Notes: a model not told the origin generated them from the sequence alone. A DNA stretch of 64,000 bases from Lepidostoma basale (GCA_022606425.2 JAHDVF020001229.1:248001-312000), one strand, 5' to 3'; counted from the first letter of the stretch, positions 20,411 to 30,540 are shown. Numbers and translations: made by a program.

Positions 20411-20829
20411 TTTACCATGAATGCAGCGCAGCTCTAAACAAGAATATTTTACTGCAACTAAAACGTTTCAACGACTCGCTTTTGCGAACTTTATAAATAT
20501 TAATATTGACAGTGAACTTTAGGAAAAGTCTACAGATGATAGGTCTAGAAAGAGAACAGTACATAAAGGCGCGTAAATTATTATTAGGGAAAAAAAGTAG
20601 ACTAAGTATGTTTGACCTGAATTTCGTCATTTTTATTTTTTAAATATTGCAGAATTTATACATTAATGGTTCATGAATATTTTTTAGTATGTATAAGAAT
20701 ATGTTTGTGAGACTTATTTAAATACTTGATAGTTCGACCACAAGAACCACTGTTTTGGATAATGCATGTAGCAGATTGCCAAAAGACAATTAACGCATTT
20801 ACATAAATACTTATATATTTAATGTTTTT

Positions 20830-20960
20830 AATTGAAATTTCTTGTAGAAGTTCATTTTAAATAATGAAAAAATAAATTATACAAAATTTCTTTATTATTA
20901 TGTATTTAGTGGACCAGAAGATGGCAGCCAGCTGCCGAAACCGGTCGAACATAAACACAA
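20830..20960 (+). repeat. Hammerhead-bearing repeat, U4-variant core
   Basis: At 20915-20946 the plus strand has CAGAAGA (box with U changed to A), one U, GGCAGC-CA-GCUGCC (6-bp helix II), GAAAC, palindrome ACCGGU and GUC. The 5' flank GAAATTTCTTGTAGAAGTTC recurs at 40665 in a shorter relative, and the 3' flank CATAAACACAAGTGG matches CACAAACATTAGTGG there and at 39310-39340. The missing U in the box makes activity doubtful. Confidence 0.5.
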
Positions 20961-20964
20961 GTGG

Positions 20965-21235
20965 AAGCACACTAACTATCAAAAAAAATTGTTTTCATTA
21001 TTTATAAATATTTATCTAAAATATCGCAAATGCATTTGAAAGCGAGGTCAGTGAAGCAATAGAGATATAACATCAACGCTTGTAATCCAACACTTTATAT
21101 TTCATTTTCTACAAAGTTTAACACTCGAGTAGGGTAAATGCGGCATATGTTGTTATTGATATATTATAGAATATAACACAATTGCTTTATGGAATCTAGA
21201 TTTTTCTTAGCAGTGTAAAAAATATCTTTAAAATG
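20965..21235. other. Unassigned AT-rich DNA
   Basis: No feature recognised. Confidence 0.3.
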
Positions 21236-21239
21236 GTAC

Positions 21240-21880
21240 AAAAGTGCGATTTGCAATCGTTTAAAATCTTAAACAGATCGTTTTGTACATTAAAAATAGC
21301 ATTGGCCCCAGACCACTACCTTGAGGTACACCACTAAAAGAATTGAGAAGTTGAATTTCCACAAATGATGGATATATAACTAAATATTAAATACAACACA
21401 ATCGAAACAATTTGAACGATTTCTTTCTTATACCTATTTTGTTATAGCTTATATTTTTAACATCAAATGAAAAACTTCGTCGAAAGCTTTCGTGGGACCT
21501 AAAAAAAGTACCATGCATTTATTCCCCTTATCGAGTGATTAGGTTACATAATTTGTCAGATTTAATATAGTCAAGTCTGCCGAGAGATTCTCCGTGTAGC
21601 CGTGTTGGTTGTCAGAATGAATTTTGTGGTCGTCAAGGAGTTGGATAGTCTATATTTTACAAGCTTTTCAATTAGTTTAGAAAAAACACTTAGGAGAGGA
21701 ACGGGTCGATAATTATTTACGTCAGAAGAGTTGCCACTCTTACGAAGGGGTACAATGTTTGAGTGCTTAAGTGCTTTTCGGAGGTGCCAGATTTAAAACT
21801 TAAGTTAAAAATATTTGTAAGCGAGTGGATTTAAAAAAATATAAATTTGTTATTGTACATTATACATGTGTTGACAACAT
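21240..21880 (-). pseudogene. Non-LTR reverse transcriptase fragment (fingers and palm start)
   Basis: Minus strand, several frames: NIVPLRKSGNSSDVNNYRPV, LLSVFSKLIEKLVKYRLSN, VLFLGPTKAFDEVFHLM (equivalent to LDLTKAFDTVDH, holding the first catalytic aspartate) and SGVPQGSGLGPMLFLMY. These are the ordered RT blocks of a jockey/CR1-type LINE. The YADD block is not present on the minus strand beyond 21290, so the copy is truncated inside the palm. It is not obviously the RT of any C-terminal family in the window. Confidence 0.85.
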
Positions 21881-22195
21881 CATCATCCACAGATAAAATA
21901 TTTTTTTTTGTGAAAGACTGGTTTGGATATTCCTTTGAACAAATTTGAGAAAAAAGTGTAAAGAAGGAAGTTGAGATGTTTTTTTTATAACCTGGTCTAG
22001 ATATTTCTTGTAGCTAAATGATTCGTGATTTGTCTGTCTTTTTTCTGGATTCGAATGACAGGAAGTGTTACTGTGCGACGTACCGCGTGCTACATAAAAT
22101 GTCGTGAAATGCCACATTGCAGCATAACAGCAACATTTCTATTAAGTCCAACTCCGTGGAATCCTAGATTAATCTTTGTGATCCTGCGAGTCCCA

Positions 22196-22392
22196 GCTAT
22201 TGTGATCAATGACCTCACCACCGGGATCATAGCAGGTATGGAGAGAGCGTATGAGTATCTTCAGCACATATCTGAAACAGGTAATGGGATACCAATCCAG
22301 GAATACATCCCAAGGAATCACTGTGGCGAGAAAGCATTCCCCACAGTGATCCCTAACGTTGGGAGGACCTGACACGGCATTATAAGAAGAAG
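22196..22392 (+). repeat. LINE 3'-end repeat, copy 2
   Basis: Homologous to 975-1195 but better preserved: a single plus-strand frame reads VINDLTTGIIAGMERAY, GNGIPIQEYIPRNHCGEKA and TVIPNVGRT before a stop, then AAGAAGAAGG. The ending resembles VIANV-type termini of the LINE at 49610. Most likely the C-terminus of a GAA-tailed LINE. Confidence 0.55.
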
Positions 22393-22499
22393 GAAATAAT
22401 ATCTTTTTCCACATTAAATAAAAACAATTTATTATGTTTGAGTACCTTTTAAAAGCAAATCTCAGTCATTTAAACCGAGGATTTGTGATTATGCGACGT

Positions 22500-22582
22500 A
22501 TCTTTAAATCTATTATCTGGTGCACCGCATCGGTTAAAGTGTGGCAGTCCATTTTTTGATGGTTTGTTAGTTAGTTAGTTAT
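22500..22582 (+). mobile_element. SINE-C 3' remnant with TTAG tail
   Basis: CACCGCATCGGTTAAAGTGTGGCAGTCCATT is the SINE-C to LINE-A junction; the middle of the shared 3' block (the UUCG hairpin) is deleted, and TGATGG plus a GTTAGTTAG tail follow directly. Confidence 0.65.
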
Positions 22583-22690
22583 TAAATAGTTCATTGTTTT
22601 GGCCGAATCACTATGATACCTTAACATTTTAAACTGTTAAATTAAATAACAATATTTTTTTTGTATCACAATTGTATTTTATTTTATTTT

Positions 22691-22734
22691 GCGCGACAGC
22701 TGTTTCATCAACCTATGTTGTCATCATCAGGTGT
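22691..22734 (-). ncRNA. Hammerhead-like motif, GUC site kept
   Basis: Minus strand: CUGAUGA (perfect box), a 17-nt insert containing CAAC-AUAG-GUUG (4-bp helix II), GAAAC, palindrome ACAGCUGU and triplet GUC, then GCGC. The 5' strand AACAC pairs poorly with GCGC, so helix I has drifted. Sister motif at 54887-54930. Confidence 0.45.
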
Positions 22735-22744
22735 TACAATAATA

Positions 22745-24365
22745 TATCAAATGTCAAATTTACGTGATTTTTCGAATCTTTGTGTGTATTTGTTCCTATG
22801 TCAATTTGAATAATTTCATTGATATAATTTTAAAGTTCTTGCTGAAATTGAGTTAGGTACCTAAATATTTTAATTAAAAGAACGGTTAGTTACTATTTAT
22901 AGGAGAAAATATTAATGGTGGAAAATATAATAATAATAATCATAAAAAAGCAATTAGAAGGAACAATTACACATTATACAAAGTCCAAAAAGTTTTGTCA
23001 CCTTTCCTATTAATGTAATCTACTTCCTGATTTTGACTCTATTTTGGCACGTTGTACCACGTCAAGTAATAGTTTAGACTTTTTAATGATCCCGTATATG
23101 TAGGATTTGTGTACCTGTCCAACATGATGCCAACTTTACTCGTTCAATTGAATAATTGAAACAATTATTTGGCGTTGACAGGGGTAACTTTATCCGTGGA
23201 TTTAGGTACGTCGATATCATTTTAAGAACATTGATATTTTTTTTAATTGTATCTCAATAGAGACGAAGACGTCAACTGGAAACTGAACATGGATGATCAA
23301 GGTGTTTACAGGACTTATGACCTGTCATTGGTTGGGTTAAGCGCACGCTTTATGTAATTACAACATTCCCCATTCCACCTTTGTTATTTGTGATCATGCA
23401 TGACAAATTTTTGGAAGATGTATATATACTTCAAAATCCATATTTATCTTCACGTGGCAGTTTCAGTCAGCCATCTATGTAGATTTGGTTGCACTAGTGA
23501 ATTTTTTCAAGAATTAACCTATACAACCGACCCACTAACGCCATCTATGGAGAATGATTTTCGGCATTTAGCAAACTACCTTATTAACACAATGTGAAGG
23601 CTGTTGACCAACATATTGTTAGAAGCCGCTAGGAGTATTGTTCCATTCTATATGCCAAAGAATTTTGACCAGTAACATTGATATTTTAAATTAGCCAATC
23701 GATTCATTCTAAATTAAAATAAATCTTGTAACATACTACTAACCCATCACCATAGAAGTATTATTGTCATCACAAACAAAACCAGTAATTATATTATATC
23801 ATTAAATCATTTTCTCTCTGTTAATAATTTAAAATTATAGGAATTTCAAAATTTTATAATGTAACTAATCTATAAGTTAGTTATCTCTATTCATTTTTCA
23901 TGTAATTATTAAGAATATAATAATTATTCGTTAATTTAAACAGTTCAATTACGTTAGTCAATCGTGTTATTTTTAAATGTACTAATTGTTTGTATATAAA
24001 TATGTAACCTTAATGTATTATGAATAATATGACACATAACACTCCATGGTGAATGTGTCAAATAAATTAATATAAAAAAAAAACTTACTACTGCTTAGCT
24101 GTCTTCCGAGTTAAATTCGATTTCAAGCTAGCTTTCGTACCATGTATTAAATAAAAAATAGAAAAAAATATTTCTTGATAGTGAAATACGAAATTCAAAA
24201 TCTGTTATATGTTATCTTACTAGTTGTGATATTTAAAGTAATCCTGTTAGATCGTAGGTTCCCAACAAGTTCTTGACTACCTACACTTTTCCAAGAAAAA
24301 AAAATTTGACACCCCATAAATGTTGTCCGAATATTATACATTCGATTTCCCCTTTTTGCATAAAG
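22745..24365. other. Long stretch with no assigned gene
   Basis: AT-rich. 22790-22860 resembles 43550-43610, a flank of the SINE-C 5' segment. Positions 23090-23600 are less AT-rich and repeat-free; the 65-codon frame at 23400-23597 has no recognisable domain. CCATCTATG occurs twice about 70 bases apart in it. Nothing else seen. Confidence 0.4.
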
Positions 24366-24374
24366 GAACCACGT

Positions 24375-24690
24375 TACAAATGAGAAGGTTCTCAGCAGAG
24401 TTGAAGAGAACAGGTACATATTGAACACCATATCGGAGAGGCGCGCGAGATGGACTGGTCATGTGTTGCGACACAAGTACCTCCTGCATGATATATTGGA
24501 GGGAATGGTCGAAGGATCGATTAGCAGAGGAAGACCTCGCCAGGAGTACCTAGACCAGATTTGCCAAGATATGGGCTGCACCTCCTATGCGGAGTTGAAG
24601 AGAGTTGCTGAGAACCGAGCGGAGTGGAAGAAAAAATGCATTGCCTTGCTGCAAACCAATCTTTAGATTGAGACCAGAAAAGAAGAAATA
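24375..24690 (+). pseudogene. LINE-G C-terminal fragment
   Basis: Plus strand: NTISERRARWTGHVLRH, LHDILEGMVEGSISRGRPR, EYLDQICQDMGCTSYAELK and NRAEWKKKCIALLQ, then a stop and AAAAGAAGAAAT. It is the extreme C-terminus of the family kept intact at 60782-61447 (RARWIGHV, GRPRREYL, CSSYADFK, EEWKRRIEEI). 5' truncated at about 24375. Confidence 0.82.
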
Positions 24691-24754
24691 TATATGTTAT
24701 ATAAATATATATATATTTTTCCAAGTATTTAATTAGTATATAATAAAATATATT

Positions 24755-24872
24755 AACCTTGCGCGCCCCCTTAACTGGCTTAACGCCCCCATTTACATTT
24801 GGACGCGCTACCGCCCCCTGGAAACCCCCAACGCCCAATAGGGGGGCGGTAACGCCCCCATTGGTAACCTGT
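24755..24872 (-). mobile_element. hAT-like GC-rich repeat, copy 2
   Basis: An isolated very GC-rich patch with GCGCGCCCCC, TACCGCCCCCTGG, GGGGGGCGGTAACGCCCCC and TTGGTAACC. The minus strand is colinear with 15468-15595. The CCGCCCCC/GGGGGCGG dyads could form strong hairpins. Confidence 0.42.
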
Positions 24873-24939
24873 GTTAGATCAATTAAAAGTCTATAAATAC
24901 GAATAAATAGTATTTTTCTCGAAGATTTAGTATATTTTA

Positions 24940-25175
24940 TGGGAATGACATGTTTCGCCTCTCTTAGACATTTTCAAATAATTTTTTGTATTGACGAGAC
25001 GAGAAAAATGAGACGAGAGTGAATTTCTAAAAATAAAAATAATTAAATGATGTTATTAATACGAATGAAAACATCTGTTGTCTAGAAGTTTTGCTATAGT
25101 TTATGGTAATGACATGTTTCGCCTTTCTAAGGCATTCATCGTTATTCAAGAATCAATAAATATATAATGTGAATC
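24940..25175. mobile_element. Two Pal-1 fragments in tandem
   Basis: 24940-25000 carries GGGAATGACATGTTTCGCCT; 25055-25175 carries a full left end, ACGAATGAAAACATCTGTTG, TCTAGAAGTTTTGC, ATGACATGTTTCGCCTTTCT. On the minus strand the second copy keeps CGAUGA, a 5-bp GCCUU/AAGGC helix II, GAAAC, ACAUGU and GUC, so it is one of the less decayed Pal-1 hammerhead-like cores. Confidence 0.65.
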
Positions 25176-25369
25176 TATTTAAATACGAAAAATAGTCTCT
25201 AGTATACGCATGGTGTGAGTGTAGGTGTTGAAAAATGTAGAAAAATGCGGCTGCTTCGGGCGCGAAGTCTGGTCAGACGCCACACCACGCAAAGTGCGTA
25301 AAAGCACATTAAAAAAATCGATGTTTTCTGAATGTAAAATCGAATCACTCCATCGTTTTATTACATTGT

Positions 25370-25690
25370 TGTAAACGGCGGGCCTTTGCGAGGTTCCTCC
25401 CCCTCGCCGGCCCCGGGCCTCGAGGGCGCGGGATGGTGAATATTTTATTTTTTCATTTTATTACGCCGTGCCAGACATAAAATTGCTGAATTATTCGGCA
25501 GTTAGTTTCTGTGAGTTTCGTTTCATACCTTCGCCTCCCCCCGCGCGTCCGCCCTCCCCCGCGCCGCCTGCTCCCTCCCCCGCCCAACCCCTCTCTCGGA
25601 TCTTTCGGCTTTCGGAATTAGGATATCACACATACACCATCACGCGGAATTAGAATGTGTAGCTACCGGGTTGCAGGGGCGGCGTGCTGC
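25370..25690. other. CpG-rich island, repeat-free
   Basis: The most GC-rich part of the window. Two blocks: about 25375-25435 (AACGGCGGGCCTTTGCG, CCGGCCCCGGGCC) and 25525-25590 (CCCCCGCGCGTCCGCCC), joined by AT-rich DNA with CATTTTATTACGCCGTGCC. A proline-rich frame at 25468-25653 is a by-product of C-runs. No repeat relatives in the window. It could be a conserved noncoding element or a promoter-proximal island; no transcription unit is visible beside it. Confidence 0.4.
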
Positions 25691-25751
25691 CGCCGGGCGA
25701 CAAGGTCAAGATCAACACGACTAAGGAAAATATTTGAACAACAAATATATC

Positions 25752-25812
25752 AACTAACCATCACGCCGTTTATCCGAAGGGGCAGAGGGAGTGGATGAAC
25801 CGCTTCATTCTT
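25752..25812 (-). repeat. LINE-A/SINE-C 3' tail remnant
   Basis: CAACTAACCATCACGCCGTT followed by CCGAAGGGGCAGAGGGAG is the inverted LINE-A terminus with a short CTAA tail. What lies beyond is too decayed to say whether the parent was LINE-A or SINE-C. Confidence 0.6.
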
Positions 25813-25919
25813 TTCTATATCGACAAGCGTCATCCAATTTATTGTCTACTTTACTCTGCTCTACCTGCTTGCAAGAACTTTTCTGGTAATATGAAAAAAT
25901 ATACATCTATTGTTTTTTG

Positions 25920-26125
25920 AACAATTATTTAAAACTCCATATTCAATAATTAATATATTTGAATGAAAACGTCTGTTTTCTAGAAGTTTTTTTTATGGGA
26001 ATGACATGTTTTGCCTTGTTAAGGTATTATCAAGTGTAAAGACATTTGAGATTACCTTAATATTATAAAACTTCTTGGAAACAGACGTTTTCATTCGTAT
26101 TAATTATTGAATAAGAGGTTTTCAT
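25920..26125. mobile_element. Pal-1, near-complete copy
   Basis: Left end TGAACAATTATTTAAAACTCC, GAATGAAAACGTCTGTTTTC; right end AACAGACGTTTTCATTCGTA. The two ends are inverted repeats of about 60 bases; the inner part has GGGAATGACATGTTTTGCCT. The helix II equivalent on the minus strand has one A-C mismatch and GAAAC reads CAAAAC, so the core is dead. Confidence 0.72.
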
Positions 26126-26258
26126 TATTGTTGTTTAAATGTTACCTTTTACAGATTAGATTTTTCAAATTGAATTTTTTTCTATTGATATCAGCAGACC
26201 ACGAATGAAATATATGATTTTTTTAATGAATCACTATGTATGGTATTATTTAAAAATG

Positions 26259-26542
26259 TTTTATATATGTCGCACCGGAGTGTAAAACCGAGACAAGTGC
26301 AAATATACAGTTTGGAGATACGGGAGAAGCTTCATATTGCTTGGAAAAACTGTTTTTTTTTTTTTTAATAAACCAATGATTTTCAGTTTAATGTAATATA
26401 CCTATAAACCGAAAATCATTGGTTTATTTAAAAAAAACAACAGTTTTTTCAAGCAATATGAAGTCTTTAAACTCCCATATCTCCAAACTGTATATTTGCA
26501 CTTGTTTCGGTTTTAAACTCACGGTGCGATGTGTATAAAGTA
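26259..26542. mobile_element. Foldback element, about 284 bp
   Basis: Arms 26259-26390 and 26406-26542 are reverse complements with about 10 percent differences, including GTGCAAATATACAGTTTGGA on one strand and TCCAAACTGTATATTTGCAC on the other. The loop is only about 15 bases. No coding capacity and no second copy seen here. It would form an almost full-length hairpin RNA if transcribed. Confidence 0.85.
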
Positions 26543-26574
26543 TTGTAAGAAAATTGGATAACATTTTGAGGTTA

Positions 26575-26843
26575 TTGCTTGAGCTCGATTGTTTTAAGTG
26601 CCTAATTACAGTTATTTAAAATAATAGTGGATACGTGGAATATAAATGAATTAAACACAAAATTCCGAATCGTCCAGCCTACAACATGTGCACTTACAAG
26701 AACATTACGTGTTATGTTATTTTTTATTTTTATTTTTATTTTATATCATTGTATTTAATATTATTTGTTTTAGATTTATTTTGGGGACGTTGCACTGGAG
26801 TAAAATAAATTCTAATATCATTGATGTAAATCCTTGATATAAG
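26575..26843 (+). mobile_element. Chimeric SINE: SINE-C 5' part joined to SINE-B 3' end
   Basis: 26575-26700 matches 43605-43745 (GATTGTTTTAAGTGCCTAAT, GGATACGTGGAATATAAATG, CGTCCAGC, ACAACATGTGCA). 26700-26795 is the AT-rich SINE-C arm ending TTTGTTTTAGATTTATTTTG and GGACGTTG. From about 26799 the sequence is the 3' part of SINE-B (GTAAAATAAATTCTAATATC). The GC-rich SINE-C core and TTAG tail are missing. Template switching during reverse transcription would produce this. Confidence 0.6.
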
Positions 26844-26874
26844 TCTTTATAAGATTATAAAATACGTTTATTTA

Positions 26875-27165
26875 TTATGCCATATCTTCTTCATCGCCTT
26901 GACAATCCTTGGTGGATCGTAGTCTTCTCCAAGAAACGTCTCTATCCCGTCCTGTCTCTGGCCGTCACCTCCCAGTCTTGCTGCTTCAGAACCCGACAGT
27001 CTGCCACGGCGCCATTCAACCATCGCAGTCTCTGACCGACGCTTCTTCACCCTACTGGATTGTCTAATAACACTAATTTGGCTCCAAGTCCCTCATGCGA
27101 TGCAGGTCCCTTTGTCACCGCAGTCTGTTAATCTTTATGAACTTGACCACGTTGACGTCCGAATG
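26875..27165 (-). pseudogene. LINE-F C-terminal fragment
   Basis: Colinear with 14155-14610: CTTGGTGGATCGTAGTCTTC, AAGAAACGTCTCTATCCCGT, CTCCCAGTCTTGCTGCTTC on the plus strand. The minus strand reads SGSEAARLGGDGQRQDG in one frame, and the true LINE frame (EVTARDRTG-type) is shifted. It ends at about 27165. Confidence 0.68.
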
Positions 27166-27524
27166 AGTAAATTATGATATCATTTGCTAAGCAGTTTATA
27201 ATAAAAGTCATTTTCGTGAGAACCGGAGTAACGACCAGATTGATTGAGTGTGAGAAGAAGAGAACGTGGCTTGGGATACTCGTGGAATTTTAACTGTTTT
27301 TGGGCGTAAGCTTGTACCGTATATCACTAAATGTTTGAACGAAATCGAACGATGGGTGCATACTCAGAAGGAATTTTCATTTTAAGTTGATACTTTAGCA
27401 CTGGTAACACTGTTCAATTGTTAGCACATGTAATTCTTTACACCCTTTGCTTTACTTTCTTACATAACCATATTTTTGCAAAAAATATTTTGTGTATTAT
27501 AAACAAAAATATATATATTCTTCT

Positions 27525-28050
27525 TTTTCTTCTTCCTCCTTGCTATATATTTATGGTCTGTCCAATATATTATAATCATCTCCTTCTAGACTCTAGAGGG
27601 TTGCTCCTTCTGTGAGGTGGATTCCTAGCTGCTGTTCCATCTTTTAGGAGGTCTTCCACGAGGATAAATCCTATAAAGCTGATTATTATTATTATTGTTG
27701 TTTCGTTGGTTACATTATAACGCGAACCAAATCGATAAATCATATTGATTCTCATGACATGTGATAGGTATCTAATTTATCGCCATTTTATTTTTACGTA
27801 AATTTTGCACCAGATTAAATACAGTGTGACAATCACAATCACAAACGGGAATCGAATCTGGGACCTTCGGGGTGCCAGTCGGGGTTATTGCAAAATAGGA
27901 GAGTTTGATGGTGTCCATTCTTCACTCCCTAGTTTCCCGTCTACTCCATCTTATAATATCCTAAGCCTCACATATCTCTCTTTTTCTGGTGTTTCTCACG
28001 CGATTTCTTAGTGTCTTGTCTAGTTTACTCAATATCTTCATCTCAATATT
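27525..28050 (-). pseudogene. LINE-D 3' end split by SINE-A
   Basis: 27525-27690 (TTGCTCCTTCTGTGAGGTGG, TCTTTTAGGAGGTCTTCCAC) and 27885-28050 (GTGTCCATTC, CTACTCCATCTTATAATATC) are two halves of the LINE-D segment that is continuous at 52610-52860. SINE-A lies between, next to a TTATT repeated on both sides (GATTATTATT left, GGTTATTG right) that may be a target-site duplication. GAA-type tail at 27525-27540. Confidence 0.72.
27700..27881 (-). mobile_element. SINE-A copy 2, 5' truncated
   Basis: Minus strand: CCCCGAAGGTCCCAGATTCG (B box), GATTGTCACACTG, AAATGGCGATAAATTAGATA, then ATGTCATGAGAATCAATATG. It lacks the A-box end. Inserted in LINE-D. Confidence 0.7.
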
Positions 28051-28126
28051 TGAATGTGACTCGTTAAAAATATGATACGAAAAATAACGTATTCACAAAA
28101 CACCTTTAATTAAGAATTCCATTTAT

Positions 28127-28185
28127 GTGGTGGTCTAGGGGACTGAAGAACTGGCTCTTGATCTAAGATGGATTTTAACTTGAGT
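28127..28185 (+). repeat. SINE-B head fragment
   Basis: GTGGTGGTCTAGGGGACTGA and TCTTGATCTA match the first 50 or so bases of SINE-B; the remainder is missing. Confidence 0.5.
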
Positions 28186-28304
28186 ACAGCGTGGACCGAC
28201 ATATTATATGAACAAATATATTGTCTAATATTTGAGATTGTAGAAAAACTCTAGTGCTATTGACACCGAATCATAAGGCAGCGAATGAATCATAAATGCC
28301 CTTT

Positions 28305-28360
28305 TTACAAACATGTTTCGGGACACAGAAGCCTTTTCTCAGTGTTGTCATTTTAATAAT
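28305..28360 (-). ncRNA. Degenerate hammerhead-like motif
   Basis: Minus strand: ACA, CUGAGAA (box with G8 changed to A), a 15-nt insert without good pairing, CGAAAC, palindrome ACAUGU, GUU, then UGU closing a 3-bp helix I. It resembles a decayed version of the 35041 motif. Confidence 0.35.
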
Positions 28361-28364
28361 AATA

Positions 28365-28730
28365 TGAGATAAAATCTATAAATATACAAAATGATAAATT
28401 AAAAAGGAGGACGGGGGAAAACTAAGTCTAGGGATAGGATTTATTGTTATTTATTTAGATTTATGGGACAGAGGAAGCAAATCAATTATTGGACTTGAAG
28501 TTAAGTTTGTTTGATTGTTTATAATAATATTCTATATTTTTAATGATTTTGTGTCTCAAAACACGTTAAAGAAAAAAGTAAAAAAGTGTTGTGAATTTAC
28601 AATGTTTTAAAAATTATATTCAAATGTGACTAAGTAATGGCGAATATATAATAGAAAAAACTAAAGCACATGTTTTATGAATGCAAAAAGTGTTTATTTA
28701 CTTTATTTAGTATATATTTTTATAGGTTTG
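28365..28730. other. Unassigned AT-rich DNA
   Basis: 28615-28645 (GTGACTAAGTAATGGCGAAT) resembles parts of 42715 and 35385 next to other hammerhead-bearing repeats, suggesting the remains of one such element. Confidence 0.3.
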
Positions 28731-28734
28731 AATA

Positions 28735-29125
28735 TAAACCTGGCAAAGACCAAGGTGTTGGCCACGGAAAGGCTTGAAACCAACGTGGATGGCAACAGAA
28801 TTGAGAATGTCCAAGAATATACATACCATACCTGGGACACAATATTCGATTGGGCTGAGATAAAGAAAACCGCAGAGCTAAAAAGAAGAATTGGATTAGC
28901 GAGAAGCTCAGACGAAAAGTGGAGAAGAAAACTGCTGACTTGAAGACTGTGGACGGCAAAGAGAAGTGCAGGGCGACCGCAACTACGGTGGAAAGATGAT
29001 CTGAACAGACACGTCGGAATAACCTGTATACAGTCTGCACAGGACAGTGTGGCATGGAAGCGAATGGAGGAGGCCTTTGTGTAGGAGTGGACGGGAATAG
29101 GCTGAGGAAGAAGAATAAGAAGAAG
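28735..29125 (+). pseudogene. LINE-C with internal deletion and GAA tail
   Basis: Plus strand: NLAKTKVLATERLETN, TAELKRRIGL, then directly ARSSDEKWRRKLLT, a stop, TAKRSAGRPQLRWKDDL, AQDSVAWKRMEEAFV and TGIG before AGGAAGAAGAATAAGAAGAA. The segment between RRIGL and SSDEKW, present at 7255-7600, is deleted. NLAKTK is the thumb-side motif just after the RT palm, so this copy reaches slightly further 5' than the others. Confidence 0.82.
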
Positions 29126-29134
29126 TACATATTT

Positions 29135-29555
29135 TTAAACATAATTATACTTCAACTTTGAAATATTCTTTGATAATTTTTTTTGTATAGCCTATGGAAT
29201 CATTCAAGAGCGAGGATTTGTATGCATCATTATTTTGTAATGTCTTTATTTTCCTTAAAGGTTTAACAGCCAAATGAGGATGATGAAGAAGGAGCAATTA
29301 TTTTTTAAAGGTGAGTCAACAATAAAATATCTCGAGACACCTATATTTTTGTGTACATTATACTTAAGAAAAACAAAGTAAACGTATTCATGCTTAGTTA
29401 TGAATCTCATAATTAAGAAACACACTCTTAAATAAATAAATACATTGGTGAAGGCTTTCGAGAATATCTTATGGCTTTTAATTTTTGAATGCGTAAAAGT
29501 GTTATATAGTAATTTGAATGTTTTGTTAAAACATTTCTCATTTTTTTCTTCTGCT
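29135..29555. other. Unassigned AT-rich DNA
   Basis: No feature recognised. Confidence 0.3.
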
Positions 29556-29559
29556 TACT

Positions 29560-29745
29560 TGTTGTGATCTGTTTTCCGAAGAATTGCTCCTCATGTGAGG
29601 TAGAATCCAGCTGTCCTTCCATCTTTTAGGAGGTCTTCCACGAGGATGATTCCTTTGAGGCCGATTATGTAGTGCAATATAGGGTCTGGAGTCTGGTGGT
29701 GTACATTCTTTCTCAATTCCATTCATTCCAAATACTACAAGAATA
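29560..29745 (-). pseudogene. LINE-D C-terminal fragment
   Basis: Minus strand: MNGIEKECTPPDSRPYIALH, GRPPKRWKDSWILPHMRSNS and ENRSQQVSRRKK. The IALHNRP-GRPPKRWKDSW block is identical in order to 52580-53045. No GHVQRM part; truncated at about 29745. Confidence 0.8.
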
Positions 29746-29984
29746 TCGAAAATGATTAAGCTGACTAAATACATAATGCTACAAAATCATATACTTTGTG
29801 AATTTAATTGTATTCTTAAAATAAGTATTAACATTTTTGTAATTATCTTTAAAAATGATCAATTATCGGTTCTTTTATCAAATATTTTATTTACACTGAC
29901 GACAATACTATTGCTACTAAGGATAGAACCTTCAATATGGTAAAAGCAAAATTTATTGAATCACTTACCGCACTGGGCTATTGC

Positions 29985-30540
29985 AAAAAAACGGCCTCAA
30001 GCCGAATTTCTCGAAGATACAGGTCAGCACCACCTTCAAAATTGATAGACAAAACGCCAATTTAAAATCACTTGCAAAAGTATAATACTTTGAAAGTACG
30101 CTTGACCAAAAACCCATTGCAGTAAGATGAAAAAAAATTCCGAAACAGCCTGTTAAGGCGCATCCCCAGTTATCATCGGGACTCCCACAGCTGGAGTCGA
30201 TCCAAACACTGAGCTAGTGGATGGAACACTCAATTACACGCCGCGCCGCCTTATAACTGTCTCTAACCCACCTGCCTGGAAAACGTTTATAATTTTAGTG
30301 GGAATAGCTTCTCCTAAATTTGGAAGAAGCATTACCAGCAGAGTGAAAAATGGGAAACAAGTAAATGATACTAGGCATCCAATTTTCTAAGTGTTCAGTC
30401 TCGAGATTCAAATCGAAGAGTAGCTTTCTAAAATTCTCTGCACCACTGCAGCGGGCATCCGAATATATAGGTGACTCTACTGATTGGATTCCTAGGGGGC
30501 TTTAGCTTCAGGTTTTACTAGCTGCAATGGAAAATTGGGA
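29985..30540 (+). pseudogene. Jockey/CR1-type LINE, post-RT region
   Basis: Plus strand contains GLKPNFSKIQVSTTF, a degenerate STLDQKP (equivalent to YLGVTLDxxL) and, further on, GIASPKFGRSITSRVKNGKQ followed by VNDTRHPIF. This is the order seen after the RT domain in jockey/I-like LINEs. Stops break it at 30090, 30130 and 30390. At its 3' side it meets a LINE-B fragment in the same orientation. Confidence 0.72.

Noticed and set aside
25468..25653. Proline-rich 61-codon frame
   Set aside because: Generated by C-runs in a GC island; no domain, no context.
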